A DNA stretch of 18,933 nucleotides from JBKHBQ01 sp046542305 (GTDB lineage: Bacteria; Bacteroidota; Bacteroidia; Bacteroidales; 4484-276). Below the pieces are notes generated by a model. The model did no database searches, had not been told where the DNA came from, and saw only the letters and a list, made by a program, of their open reading frames with translations. A program made the position numbers and the translations under genes. The first letter of the stretch is position 1. Every line of letters starts with the position of its first letter. Of the stretch, positions 1 to 7,236 are shown in pieces. The stretch lies in the NCBI GenBank assembly GCA_046542305.1, contig JBKHBQ010000048.1, forward strand, positions 1 to 18,933, given 5' to 3'.

Positions 1-54
1 CCGATGACCTCTTGACTGCCAGTCAAACGCTCTAGCCAACTGAGCTAATGCCCC
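1..54 (-). tRNA. tRNA-Ala (anticodon GGC), 5' portion, cut by the window edge
   Basis: On the minus strand the gene starts at 54 with the acceptor strand GGGGCAT. A D-arm (GCTC...GAGC) and an anticodon arm with stem TTTGA/TCAAG around the loop CTGGCAG follow. The anticodon GGC (plus positions 18-20) reads GCC alanine codons. The variable region begins, but the T-arm and 3' acceptor strand lie outside the window. A Bacteroidota promoter lies upstream at 98-129. The gene is divergent from the sensor kinase at 220. Confidence 0.9.
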
Positions 55-72
55 GGATTATACAGAACGAAA

Positions 73-94
73 CCCCAAACCTTTTCGTTTGGGG
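73..94. repeat. Perfect 8-bp hairpin in the tRNA-Ala leader
   Basis: CCCCAAAC (73-80) and GTTTGGGG (87-94) form a perfect stem around a 6-nt loop. The hairpin lies between the predicted -7 box of the tRNA promoter and the mature tRNA 5' end. The primary transcript would therefore start at or inside this stem. It could be a processing or stability element. A terminator of an upstream unit is less likely, because no U-run follows directly on either strand. Confidence 0.6.
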
Positions 95-97
95 GTG

Positions 98-129
98 CAA
101 ATGTAAATATTTTTTTTAAATCTAAACAA
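98..129 (-). promoter_or_regulatory. Promoter of tRNA-Ala
   Basis: Read on the minus strand, TACATTTG (plus 98-105) matches the Bacteroidota -7 consensus TAnnTTTG exactly. TTG (plus 127-129, within TTTG) stands 21 bp upstream as the -33 element. The predicted start is near 92-94, about 40 nt before the tRNA. This rests on sequence match only. Confidence 0.6.
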
Positions 130-166
130 ATCAATAAAAAATTTGCAGCCCGATGAAAATTTCCAA

Positions 167-197
167 TTACATCAAAATGACTTTCTTGCTATATTCG
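167..197 (+). promoter_or_regulatory. Candidate promoter of the sensor kinase gene
   Basis: TATATTCG (190-197) matches TAnnTTTG at all but one position. A weak -33 element, TTA (167-169), lies exactly 20 bp upstream. The box ends 22 nt before the ATG at 220, the same distance as for the response regulator gene. The weaker match than at neighbouring genes fits low expression of a sensor. Confidence 0.4.
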
Positions 198-219
198 CCT
201 GCTTTTTTGTGAAAAGGAT

Positions 220-3200
220 ATGAAACGACGTTTTTTCCCGGCACTGACATTACTACTCATCACTACAGGATTTCTTGCCGCGCAGGACGACCTGCGGGAG
301 GTTTCGTGGTTTTCGGTTGAGGACGGACTTTCGCAATCTACTGTGAATACCGTCTTCCAGGATTCATTCGGGCTGTTGTGGATTGGTACCGGCGACGGGC
401 TGAACTGCTACGACGGTACGGAGATCACCCACTACTCCGGGCTGATCGGCCACGGTTTTTCCTTTACCAATACGGCCATACGGCGATTGATGGAAGACAA
501 CGAACACAATCTCTGGATAGGAACCGACAAGGGTTTATATAAGCTGAACCGCGTTAACGGGCACATCGAAAAACCGTTTCCGGGAATACCGCTGCTTGAT
601 GACCGGCCATGCATCCCGGCCTTTGTTACTTCCGAAAGCGTAATGGTGCTGGTGCCGGGTTCGGGCCTGTTGAACGTGGAACGAAACAGCCGCCGGCATT
701 TTGAGCATCCGTTTCCTGACTACTGGTCGTCACTCAATATCATAAGCTGCGGAAAGGAACAGATGTGGGTGACGCTGAACCAGCCGGGATTGCTGCAGGT
801 GACCCTCGACACCGACGGCCGCCCGGAACTCACCAGGTATATGCTGCCGCTGCCGCCCCGGGAACAGGTGACCGACCTTGCCAGGCGCGACGACTCCACC
901 TACTACCTCACCACACCCACCAGCCTGTTTTTGTACAACCCACTGCGCAACAGCCTCCATCGGCTCTACCCGGCGGCTGAAGATCCTGACCCTGCCATCA
1001 CCTATCTGAATGAAATCCTGATCGACCAGGAAAAGAATGTCTGGTTAAGCAGCCTCGACAAAGGCCTGTTCCGGTTAGATGCGGGTTTGGACATTATTAA
1101 ATCCTACAACAGCGACATCGACCTGTTCGGCCGCCATTTTTCCTTTCACAACATCGTGGACCTGTACATGGACCGGAGCGGGAACATCTGGTTTGGCACC
1201 GACGGCTCGGGCATCGGCAAACTAAGCACTTCTGCCGTAAAATTCGGGCTCCTGAACCGCTCGGCAAACCAAAAGCTTTCCTCGGATTTCATCAGGTGTT
1301 TTTATGAAGACAGCAGCCGGAATCTCTGGATCGGAACTTTCAACAGGGGCCTGAACAGATGGGACCGCTCCTCCGGGTTGATCACCCACGTGCCTGTGGG
1401 ATCTGACAATACCTATCCTTCGGCAAATGATATTTACTGCCTGGCGCCACATACGGATAACTCCTTCTTTGCCGGCACGTTCAGAGGGATTTATCTTGTC
1501 CGGGATGACTGCGGCACTATAAAGCTGCTGAATACACCTGAAACGGAAAACACCATCCTGAGGACTACACAGATCGAACGCTGGCCCGGGCATGGTCATA
1601 TGGCCCTTATCAACCGCAGGATCTGCATCCTTGAGGAAACCGGAGGAGACTGGTCGTGCCGCTACTTGCCGCTGACCGATTCGATAGGCGTGGACAGAAT
1701 GCTGCTGATAAACGATAAAACCATCTGGTTTTCAGGTGAACAGGGTATTTATATCACCGATGGCAGAAGGATTGTGCTTCAACCATTCACCTGGGATAAC
1801 AATGTTTTTAAAGCCAAGGTAAACTGCCTGCTGAAGGCAGCGGACGGAAGAATCTGGGGCGGCACCAACATGGGGCTCTTCCTTTTCAACATTGACGGCC
1901 GCATTCAGCGTATCTTCAGCCAGAAGGACGGTCTGCCCAACCACTTCCTTTACGGGTTGCTCGAGGACAGCCACGGAAAAATCTGGATCAGTTCCAACCG
2001 TGGATTGAGCCGGTTTTGCCCCGATAGCTATGCCGTGCTGAATTTTGGCATTGTAGACGGGCTGCAATCCTATGAATTCAATTCGAATGCATATTTTAAA
2101 AACAGCCGGGGTGAAATGTTTTTCGGTGGCATAAATGGGTTCAATTATTTTCATCCCGATTCCGTCGGGTACAATCCTAATCTTCCGGAGGTGGTTTTGC
2201 GCAGCATCAAAATTTTCAACCGCGAATTTGCGGTGGACACCTCGCTGCTGATGAAGCAAAGCCTGGTGCTTCGGCATCATCAAAACAGCATCACCTTTGG
2301 ATTCAGCGCCACGGAGTACACCAATCCTTCCAAAAACAGATTTGCCTATCGCCTGGCCGGCCTCGAAAAGGATTGGATATTTGCCGGCTCCGGCCGCGAG
2401 GCCAGGTATACCGGGCTGCCTCCGGGGAAGTATATTTTTGAGGTGAAAGCTGCAAACAATGATGGTGTCTGGAACGAAAAGCCTGCCTCGCTATATATTA
2501 CCATCCTGAAGCCCTATTGGATGCAAACCTGGTTTTATATCGTCCTGGGCCTATTCATCGTTTTGCTTATTGCTGCAGTGGTTTATGTTGTTTCCACATA
2601 CCGCTATCGGCGTCAACTGGCCGTGCTGGAGCGGCAAAAAGAGATCGGCAGGATCAGGCGGCGGATTTCTTCGGATTTGCACGATGATATCGGCGCGGGA
2701 CTGAGCAAGATGGCATTTCTGAGCGATTCGGCACAATTGGAAGCGCAGGCTCATCCAAACCTTGCCTCGCGTTTCGGAAAACTGTCGGAGCGTGCCCGCG
2801 AAATGATCAACACGCTAAACATGATCGTTTGGGCGCTCAACCCACAGTACGACGATCTGCAGAGCCTGCTGGCCTATATAAAAAGAAAAACCGGAGAATT
2901 TGCCGACGATGCAACCGCACGACTTGAAGTGGATGTTCCCGACGATGTACCGTATATTTCCACCACACCAGAGTTCAGGCGTAATGTGTTTTACATCGTC
3001 AACGAAGCCGTACACAACGCCATCCGCCATTCGGGCAGTGAAGTGATCAGTGTGTGCATTGCCATTTGTAACCACGCGCTGAAAGTGGAAATATCAGACC
3101 ACGGCAACGGATTTGACGTTGCCTCACCGGGCGGCCATTCCAACGGACTGTTAAATATGAAACGGCGGGCTGATGAACTGGGCGGCAAGCTGGAAATTGA

Positions 3201-3267
3201 AAGCAAATCAGAAACCGGCACAAAAATTTCTGTTATGCTTCCCTTGCAACATCATACAAAGATGTGA
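220..3267 (+). CDS. Membrane sensor histidine kinase with Reg_prop beta-propeller and Y_Y_Y domains
   Basis: This 1015-aa sensor should detect an envelope or external signal and phosphorylate the response regulator encoded just downstream. A signal peptide (about 1-21, ending LAA-Q) exports the N-terminal half. Residues from about 30 to 660 hold repeated two-component propeller motifs of the type 'D-x-x-G-x-(L/I)-W-I-G-T-x-x-G-L', seen for example near 45-66, 90-110, 355-375 and 585-600. A Y_Y_Y-like beta domain covers about 695-765 and a transmembrane helix about 771-795. The cytoplasmic part carries a HisKA_3 box with the phospho-acceptor His821 in DLHDDIGAGLS, an N-box NEAVHNAIRHS (928-938) and a G-box DHGNG (960-964). 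Unlike the well-known Bacteroides hybrid kinases, it has no fused receiver or AraC domain, so it needs a separate regulator. The ligand cannot be deduced. Confidence 0.93.
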   Translation: MKRRFFPALTLLLITTGFLAAQDDLREVSWFSVEDGLSQSTVNTVFQDSFGLLWIGTGDGLNCYDGTEITHYSGLIGHGFSFTNTAIRRLMEDNEHNLWIGTDKGLYKLNRVNGHIEKPFPGIPLLDDRPCIPAFVTSESVMVLVPGSGLLNVERNSRRHFEHPFPDYWSSLNIISCGKEQMWVTLNQPGLLQVTLDTDGRPELTRYMLPLPPREQVTDLARRDDSTYYLTTPTSLFLYNPLRNSLHRLYPAAEDPDPAITYLNEILIDQEKNVWLSSLDKGLFRLDAGLDIIKSYNSDIDLFGRHFSFHNIVDLYMDRSGNIWFGTDGSGIGKLSTSAVKFGLLNRSANQKLSSDFIRCFYEDSSRNLWIGTFNRGLNRWDRSSGLITHVPVGSDNTYPSANDIYCLAPHTDNSFFAGTFRGIYLVRDDCGTIKLLNTPETENTILRTTQIERWPGHGHMALINRRICILEETGGDWSCRYLPLTDSIGVDRMLLINDKTIWFSGEQGIYITDGRRIVLQPFTWDNNVFKAKVNCLLKAADGRIWGGTNMGLFLFNIDGRIQRIFSQKDGLPNHFLYGLLEDSHGKIWISSNRGLSRFCPDSYAVLNFGIVDGLQSYEFNSNAYFKNSRGEMFFGGINGFNYFHPDSVGYNPNLPEVVLRSIKIFNREFAVDTSLLMKQSLVLRHHQNSITFGFSATEYTNPSKNRFAYRLAGLEKDWIFAGSGREARYTGLPPGKYIFEVKAANNDGVWNEKPASLYITILKPYWMQTWFYIVLGLFIVLLIAAVVYVVSTYRYRRQLAVLERQKEIGRIRRRISSDLHDDIGAGLSKMAFLSDSAQLEAQAHPNLASRFGKLSERAREMINTLNMIVWALNPQYDDLQSLLAYIKRKTGEFADDATARLEVDVPDDVPYISTTPEFRRNVFYIVNEAVHNAIRHSGSEVISVCIAICNHALKVEISDHGNGFDVASPGGHSNGLLNMKRRADELGGKLEIESKSETGTKISVMLPLQHHTKM

Positions 3268-3298
3268 TTGCAAATAGCATAGAATGAACGTATTTTTG
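3268..3298 (+). promoter_or_regulatory. Promoter of the response regulator gene
   Basis: TTG (3268-3270) begins at the base after the kinase stop codon. It is followed, after exactly 20 bp, by TATTTTTG (3291-3298), a perfect TAnnTTTG box. The box ends 22 nt before the ATG at 3321. The regulator can therefore be transcribed apart from the kinase. Confidence 0.6.
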
Positions 3299-3320
3299 TC
3301 AACCATCCAACGTAGGACAA

Positions 3321-3965
3321 ATGAAGATAAATGTTGCCATTGTGGAAGATGACCACGAAATGCGTACCGGCCTGAAGGCCATCGTGGATATGGCATCCGA
3401 AACGCAGTGTATCGGGGCGTATCCCAACGCAGAGGCTTTTATCGACAGTGGCATGGCCGCCGAAGCGCAGGTGGTGCTGATGGACATCAACCTGCCGGGA
3501 ATGTCGGGGATAACATGCGTGCATAAGATGAAACATGAATTTCCTGAATTGCTGTTCATGATGTGTACGGTAGTGGAAGACGATGAAAAGATCTTCGACT
3601 CGCTTTGCGCCGGCGCTTCGGGATATATGCTGAAAACCTCGCCCGGATTGCAGCTGATCAATTCGATTGTTGAACTAACCCGCGGCGGATCGCCCATGTC
3701 GTCATCCATCGCACGCAAGGTGATCAACATGTTCAGAACCAACATCACCAAAAACAGCGATCTCGACAAGCTGAGTTCCAGGGAAAAAGAAATTCTCAGC
3801 CTGCTGTCGAAAGGATACCGCTATAAGGAAATTGCTGAAAAACTTTTTATCAGCATCGATACCGTCCGTACGCACATTCGAAATATTTACGATAAACTCC
3901 AGGTGCAGTCGCGAACCGAAGCCATCAACAAGATGTTTCCCAACCGCGGCAATTCAGCTTTCTGA
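3321..3965 (+). CDS. NarL/FixJ-family response regulator (receiver + LuxR-type HTH)
   Basis: This 214-aa DNA-binding regulator is the likely partner of the kinase at 220. The receiver domain (about 3-120) has the acidic pair Asp10/Asp11, the phospho-acceptor Asp55 in MDINLPGMSG, a Thr83 switch residue and Lys105 in GYMLK. A LuxR/GerE helix-turn-helix covers about 148-208 and contains LSSREKEILSLL and the recognition-helix stretch SIDTVRTHIRNIYDKL. HisKA_3 kinases usually pair with this regulator class, which supports the assignment. The gene is 53 bp downstream of the kinase and has its own promoter-like sequence. Its targets are unknown; the secreted protein gene starting 86 bp downstream is the nearest candidate. 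Confidence 0.95.
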   Translation: MKINVAIVEDDHEMRTGLKAIVDMASETQCIGAYPNAEAFIDSGMAAEAQVVLMDINLPGMSGITCVHKMKHEFPELLFMMCTVVEDDEKIFDSLCAGASGYMLKTSPGLQLINSIVELTRGGSPMSSSIARKVINMFRTNITKNSDLDKLSSREKEILSLLSKGYRYKEIAEKLFISIDTVRTHIRNIYDKLQVQSRTEAINKMFPNRGNSAF

Positions 3966-3986
3966 TCAGTGAAAAAATAACATTTT

Positions 3987-4016
3987 CATGCGATTGCGGC
4001 AGGTTATGGCCGCATG
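3987..4016. repeat. Nested inverted repeats between the regulator and the secreted-protein gene
   Basis: Two alternative stems overlap here: CATGCG (3987-3992) with CGCATG (4011-4016), and TGCGGC (3995-4000) with GCCGCA (4009-4014). The inner stem, followed by the T-rich run at 4017-4023, could end transcription of the response regulator. The same bases also form the -33/-7 spacer of the next gene's promoter, so the repeat may instead bind a regulator. Confidence 0.5.
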
Positions 4017-4024
4017 TATTTTTG
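3994..4024 (+). promoter_or_regulatory. Promoter of the two-domain secreted protein gene
   Basis: TTG (3994-3996), exactly 20 bp, then TATTTTTG (4017-4024), a perfect TAnnTTTG box. The box ends 27 nt before ATG 4052. It rules out the TTG codon at 4022 as the start, because that codon lies inside the -7 element. Confidence 0.55.
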
Positions 4025-4051
4025 CCCCGTCAACGTATAAAAAAAAGCATC

Positions 4052-4861
4052 ATGAAAAAAGTAGCAGTATTTTTGATCCTGTTAGTTGCCGGAATGTCTT
4101 ATGCGGAAGCACAACGCATATATTTCTGCGACAATTACACCCAGGGCGGTGAACCTATCGGTTCTAACACCCTGCGTTCCTGTCCGCCCGAAGGTGGATT
4201 TGTATACATCCTCTTCCAGAACGGTGCTAACCTGATCAGGGAGGATCGCCTGTATTTATCTGTTGATAAGCTTTCGGGCGACGATTATATTCCTTTCGAC
4301 GTAAAGGAGATTCTTCCCGATAAAAACAAATCGTGGCTGGTGTACGACTATAATTTCCTCAATACCGGAGATTACCGTGTGACCATGAAAAATGCGCAGT
4401 CGAAGGAACTCGCAAAGGAATTCATCAAGCTGGTGCCCGTCGAAAACAAATCCACTTCATCCTCAACGGGCGGCATCGATTACGACGATCCCGGCTCGAT
4501 GTTCTACTACACCTATTCCAGCGTAATTGCTGCCGTAGGTGTTTCCGAAACGGGATTTGTCACTACCCAGTCCAGCTCATTCAGCATCGACCGCACGCTC
4601 GGGGGCAGGATACAATTCAAAGTGTCCAATGCAGGCAAGGCCATACAAGCCGATCGCCTGATTGTGTATGTGGATAAAAAGGATGCTTCCGGTAATTTTG
4701 TAGCCCAGGATACATTGTATTTTGATGTGGCCAATAAAAACCTGGACTGGACTTCGTTCCATATCGATTTTTATTCCTCCGGCGATTATAACATCACCGT
4801 ATACTCAGGCTCGATGGTTTTCATCAACTCGGTAAGCATCAACCTGAGCTATAAGAACTGA
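4052..4861 (+). CDS. Secreted protein of unknown function with two tandem similar beta-rich domains
   Basis: I do not recognise a family. The 269-aa product starts at ATG 4052 with a clear signal peptide (MKKVAVFLILLVAGMSYAEA, then Q). The mature part appears to be an internal duplication. About residues 45-120 (DRLYLSVDK..., ...FDVKEI..., ...FLNTGDYRVTM) align by eye with about 190-262 (DRLIVYVDKK..., ...FDVANK..., ...FYSSGDYNITV). A Ser/Thr/Gly-rich linker (about 133-150) separates the copies. There is no lipobox, no T9SS sorting domain and no transmembrane segment besides the signal, so a periplasmic location is most likely. It follows the two-component pair and has its own promoter. It may be a regulon member or an accessory sensor protein; that is inference. 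Confidence 0.8.
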   Translation: MKKVAVFLILLVAGMSYAEAQRIYFCDNYTQGGEPIGSNTLRSCPPEGGFVYILFQNGANLIREDRLYLSVDKLSGDDYIPFDVKEILPDKNKSWLVYDYNFLNTGDYRVTMKNAQSKELAKEFIKLVPVENKSTSSSTGGIDYDDPGSMFYYTYSSVIAAVGVSETGFVTTQSSSFSIDRTLGGRIQFKVSNAGKAIQADRLIVYVDKKDASGNFVAQDTLYFDVANKNLDWTSFHIDFYSSGDYNITVYSGSMVFINSVSINLSYKN

Positions 4862-4885
4862 TCCGGTTCAGCCAAAACATCATAG

Positions 4886-4931
4886 CAAACCCGCAGGTCC
4901 GGTACAACCGGGGTGTGGGTTTGTTTTTTTT
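4886..4931 (+). terminator. Rho-independent terminator after the secreted-protein gene
   Basis: A long stem pairs CAAACCCGCA (4886-4895) with TGTGGGTTTG (4914-4923), with one G-T pair. An inner CCGG/CCGG hairpin caps it, and eight T residues follow (4924-4931). It separates the two-component locus from glyS, so glyS must have its own promoter in the next 50 bp. Confidence 0.85.
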
Positions 4932-4968
4932 ATTCAGATTCCTGAATATGTAAAAAGGATTTTTCTGT

Positions 4969-4976
4969 TACTTTTG
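4969..4976 (+). promoter_or_regulatory. -7 promoter box of glyS, giving a near-leaderless mRNA
   Basis: TACTTTTG is an exact TAnnTTTG box only 4 bp before ATG 4981. No TTG stands at the usual 19-21 bp upstream, so the -33 element is weak. The other boxes in this window end 20-57 nt before their start codons. Transcription from this box would begin at or within a few bases of the ATG. Confidence 0.4.
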
Positions 4977-4980
4977 CGCC

Positions 4981-6507
4981 ATGGCAAATAACGAAGATAT
5001 TTTCAAGAAAATCATAGCCCATGCCAAAGAGTATGGGTTTGTGTTTCAGTCGAGTGAGATCTACGACGGGCTGAGTGCCGTTTACGATTACGGGCAGTAT
5101 GGTGTTGAACTCAAAAACAACATCAAGGAGTACTGGTGGAGGGCCATGGTGCAGTACCACGAGAATATCCTCGGCCTTGATACAGCAATTTTCATGCACC
5201 CCACCACATGGAAAGCCTCGGGCCACGTGGATGCCTTTAACGATCCCCTTATCGACAACAAGGACTCCAAAAAACGCTACCGTGCCGATGTACTGGTGGA
5301 AGACCACCTGGCAAAAATCGAAGCCAAAATTCAGAAAGAAGTGGACAAGGCGGCCAAACGGTTCGGCAACGATTTCGACGAAGCACAGTTCAGGGCCACC
5401 AACCAGCGGGTGATGAATTACCAGGAACAGATCGGCGAGATTAAGGGAAGGCTGTATTCGGCCATGGAAAACGAAGATCTGGCGGCTATCAAACAATTGA
5501 TCGAAGACCTGGAAATTGTTTGCCCGGTATCCGGTTCGCGCAACTGGACCAACGTGCGGCAGTTCAACCTGATGTTTGCCACGCAGATGGGTTCGCTGGG
5601 CGACAGCGCCAACACCATTTATCTGCGCCCCGAAACGGCTCAGGGGATTTTTGTGAATTACCTCAATGTGCAGAAAACCGGAAGGATGAAAATCCCCTTT
5701 GGCATTGCACAAATCGGGAAAGCCTTCCGAAACGAAATCGTGGCCAGGCAGTTCATCTTCCGTATGCGGGAGTTCGAACAAATGGAGATGCAGTTCTTCG
5801 TCCGTCCCGGAACCGAAATGGAGTGGTTCAGATACTGGAAGGAACAGCGCATGAACTGGCACCTTAGCCTGGGCATCCCACAGGAGTATTACAGGTTTCA
5901 CGAGCACGACAAGCTGGCTCACTATGCCAATGCCGCTTTCGACATCGAGTTCGATTTCCCCATGGGATTCAAGGAGCTGGAAGGCATCCATTCGCGCACC
6001 GACTTCGACCTCGGCGCTCACCAAAAAATGTCCGGGAAAAAGCTTCAATATTTCGACCCGGAGATCAACGAAAGTTATGTGCCATACGTGGTGGAAACCT
6101 CCATCGGTCTCGACCGCACGTTTCTGGCCATACTCACGTTCGCTTTCCGCGAGGAAACGCTCGAAGACGGCTCCGAACGCACGGTGATGCGCATCCCGCC
6201 GGTGCTGGCGCCGATTAAAGCCGCCGTGCTTCCGCTCATCAAAAAAGACGGCCTGCCCGAAAAAGCCCGCGAAATTTTCGACAGCCTCAAACTGGATTAT
6301 ATGTGTCAGTACGACGAAAAGGATGCCATAGGCCGCCGCTACCGCCGCCAGGATGCCATCGGCACGCCCTATTGCATCACCGTTGATCACCAGACGCTTG
6401 AAGACAATACCGTAACCATCCGCGAACGCGATTCGATGGACCAGGACCGCATCTCCATCGACGAAATCTCCGGCATCATCGCAAAGCGGATCAGAGAGAA
6501 CAAGTAG
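4981..6507 (+). CDS. glyS: Glycyl-tRNA synthetase (alpha2, class II)
   Basis: The 508-aa enzyme charges tRNA-Gly with glycine in the cytoplasm. It is the homodimeric bacterial/eukaryotic type (GlyQS form), with the normal length for Bacteroidota. Visible landmarks are the N-terminal YDYGQYGVELKNNIKEYWW block (about 37-56), the class II motif 2 FRNE (249-252), the substrate-pocket stretch VARQFIFRMREFEQMEMQFF just after it, and motif 3 around GLDR (376-379). A C-terminal anticodon-binding domain covers about 415-505 and includes YRRQDAIGTPYCITVDH. The ATG at 4981 fits the family N-terminus, and no other Met follows for about 50 codons. It is a single-gene unit after a terminator. The downstream DNA is decayed sequence beginning at the base after its stop. 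Confidence 0.97.
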   Translation: MANNEDIFKKIIAHAKEYGFVFQSSEIYDGLSAVYDYGQYGVELKNNIKEYWWRAMVQYHENILGLDTAIFMHPTTWKASGHVDAFNDPLIDNKDSKKRYRADVLVEDHLAKIEAKIQKEVDKAAKRFGNDFDEAQFRATNQRVMNYQEQIGEIKGRLYSAMENEDLAAIKQLIEDLEIVCPVSGSRNWTNVRQFNLMFATQMGSLGDSANTIYLRPETAQGIFVNYLNVQKTGRMKIPFGIAQIGKAFRNEIVARQFIFRMREFEQMEMQFFVRPGTEMEWFRYWKEQRMNWHLSLGIPQEYYRFHEHDKLAHYANAAFDIEFDFPMGFKELEGIHSRTDFDLGAHQKMSGKKLQYFDPEINESYVPYVVETSIGLDRTFLAILTFAFREETLEDGSERTVMRIPPVLAPIKAAVLPLIKKDGLPEKAREIFDSLKLDYMCQYDEKDAIGRRYRRQDAIGTPYCITVDHQTLEDNTVTIRERDSMDQDRISIDEISGIIAKRIRENK

Positions 6508-6723
6508 GCTTGCCCAATGACCACCAATGTGAAATGCGATTCGGAAATTTTAAGGGTTCATCTGGAAAAGGGAACTGCAAACATACAGCAGGCTTGCGAT
6601 ATAATGATTGACTAAATACGGGCAATCGACAATAAAAAACTTGTTAAAAGAATCGGAAAACTGCCCGTGGAATTAACCGAAAGAGTTAAAGAGAACCTGC
6701 AAATAATAATGGACCTGGAATAA
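6508..6723 (+). pseudogene. MazF/PemK-like toxin remnant (C-terminal part, internal stop)
   Basis: Reading in frame from the codon after the glyS stop gives ACPMTTNVKCDSEILRVHLE, followed by KGTANIQQ and, after one stop, IRAIDNKKLVKRIGKLP and a closing MDLE-stop. This resembles the second half of MazF/PemK endoribonuclease toxins (CPxTTN, 'DQIRAIDxxRLxxxIGxL'). The in-frame TAA at 6613-6615 stands where the family usually has the Gln of DQIRAID, one C-to-T change from CAA. The N-terminal half of the toxin is absent and no antitoxin gene is next to it. The family call is by eye from motif memory. Confidence 0.7.
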
Positions 6724-6842
6724 AGTACGGCGGGATATCACCCGAAAACAGCCTTTGGCATATCCCTTTCTTCGACACACGTTCGTGAAAGAAAAAGCAT
6801 ACAATAACATCCTGCGAAAGAACCAACGCATCGACACGCTGT
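6724..6842 (+). other. Decayed sequence between two pseudogene remnants
   Basis: No intact gene is present. A short reading frame gives KEKAYNNILRKNQRIDTLSQ and ends at a TGA (6862-6864). In another frame this passes into the T9SS-domain remnant that follows, so a frameshifted upstream part of that gene is possible. I cannot assign a family. Confidence 0.4.
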
Positions 6843-7169
6843 CGCAACCGCGTGATGCGTGGTGAAATCATCTACCTGCCGGAATATTCAGTGGGCATCG
6901 CCGAAAATGATCCGGTAAGTTTTGAGGTGTCGGTTTTTCCGGATCCCGCCAGCGGCGGACAGGTTTTTGTCGACCTGAGAAAATCAGGATTATAGGGATC
7001 GGCCCGTTACCGGATCAGTGATCTTTTCGGCAGAACTTTAAGCCGGGGAGTCCTTAAAACAGATCAGGCAAACAGCATTTCAACAGCGAGCCTGGATTCA
7101 GGCATTTATCTGCTTGCTGTCGAAAGCGAAAACCGGCGGGCGTTGCTAAAACTGGTGATACGGAGGTAA
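6843..7169 (+). pseudogene. Remnant of a T9SS-exported protein (type A C-terminal sorting domain)
   Basis: One frame reads GEIIYLPEYSVGIAEN, then SVFPDPASGGQVFVDLRKSG, a TAG stop (6993-6995), and continues as ARYRISDLFGRTLSRG to SLDSGIYLLAVESENRRALL and a final TAA at 7167-7169. This is the Por secretion tail pattern: 'xxPNPAxxxxxV', then 'YxIxDxxGRxLxxG', then 'LxxGIYxLxV'. The body of the protein and a start are missing, and the sorting domain itself carries a nonsense codon, so it is a dead fragment. It may be debris of a cell-surface protein gene displaced by insertion or deletion at this locus. Confidence 0.75.
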
Positions 7170-7174
7170 AGGGG

Positions 7175-7236
7175 TAAAAAGCCTGACAAGTTTCCTCCCG
7201 AAGATAGGGATGCCTGCGGCAGAACCCTGTCAGGGC
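7175..7236 (-). terminator. REP-like inverted repeat acting as terminator of the ATPase gene
   Basis: CCTGACA (7182-7188) and TGTCAGG (7228-7234) form the outer stem. Two smaller hairpins sit inside: TCCC/GGGA near 7196-7210 and TGCC/GGCA near 7211-7221. On the minus strand the stem is followed by five T residues (plus 7176-7180), so it can end transcription of the gene whose stop codon abuts it at 7236. Similar CCTGACAGG-type palindromes are dispersed in many Bacteroidota genomes; that is recalled, not checked. Confidence 0.5.

Noticed and set aside
4022..4051. Upstream TTG start for the two-domain secreted protein
   Set aside because: The codon lies inside the TATTTTTG promoter box and would put ten residues before a clean signal peptide.
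4930..6390. 486-codon open frame on the minus strand opposite glyS
   Set aside because: It is the antisense shadow of a highly conserved synthetase gene; the translation is rich in His/Phe/Val runs typical of such shadows and resembles no family.
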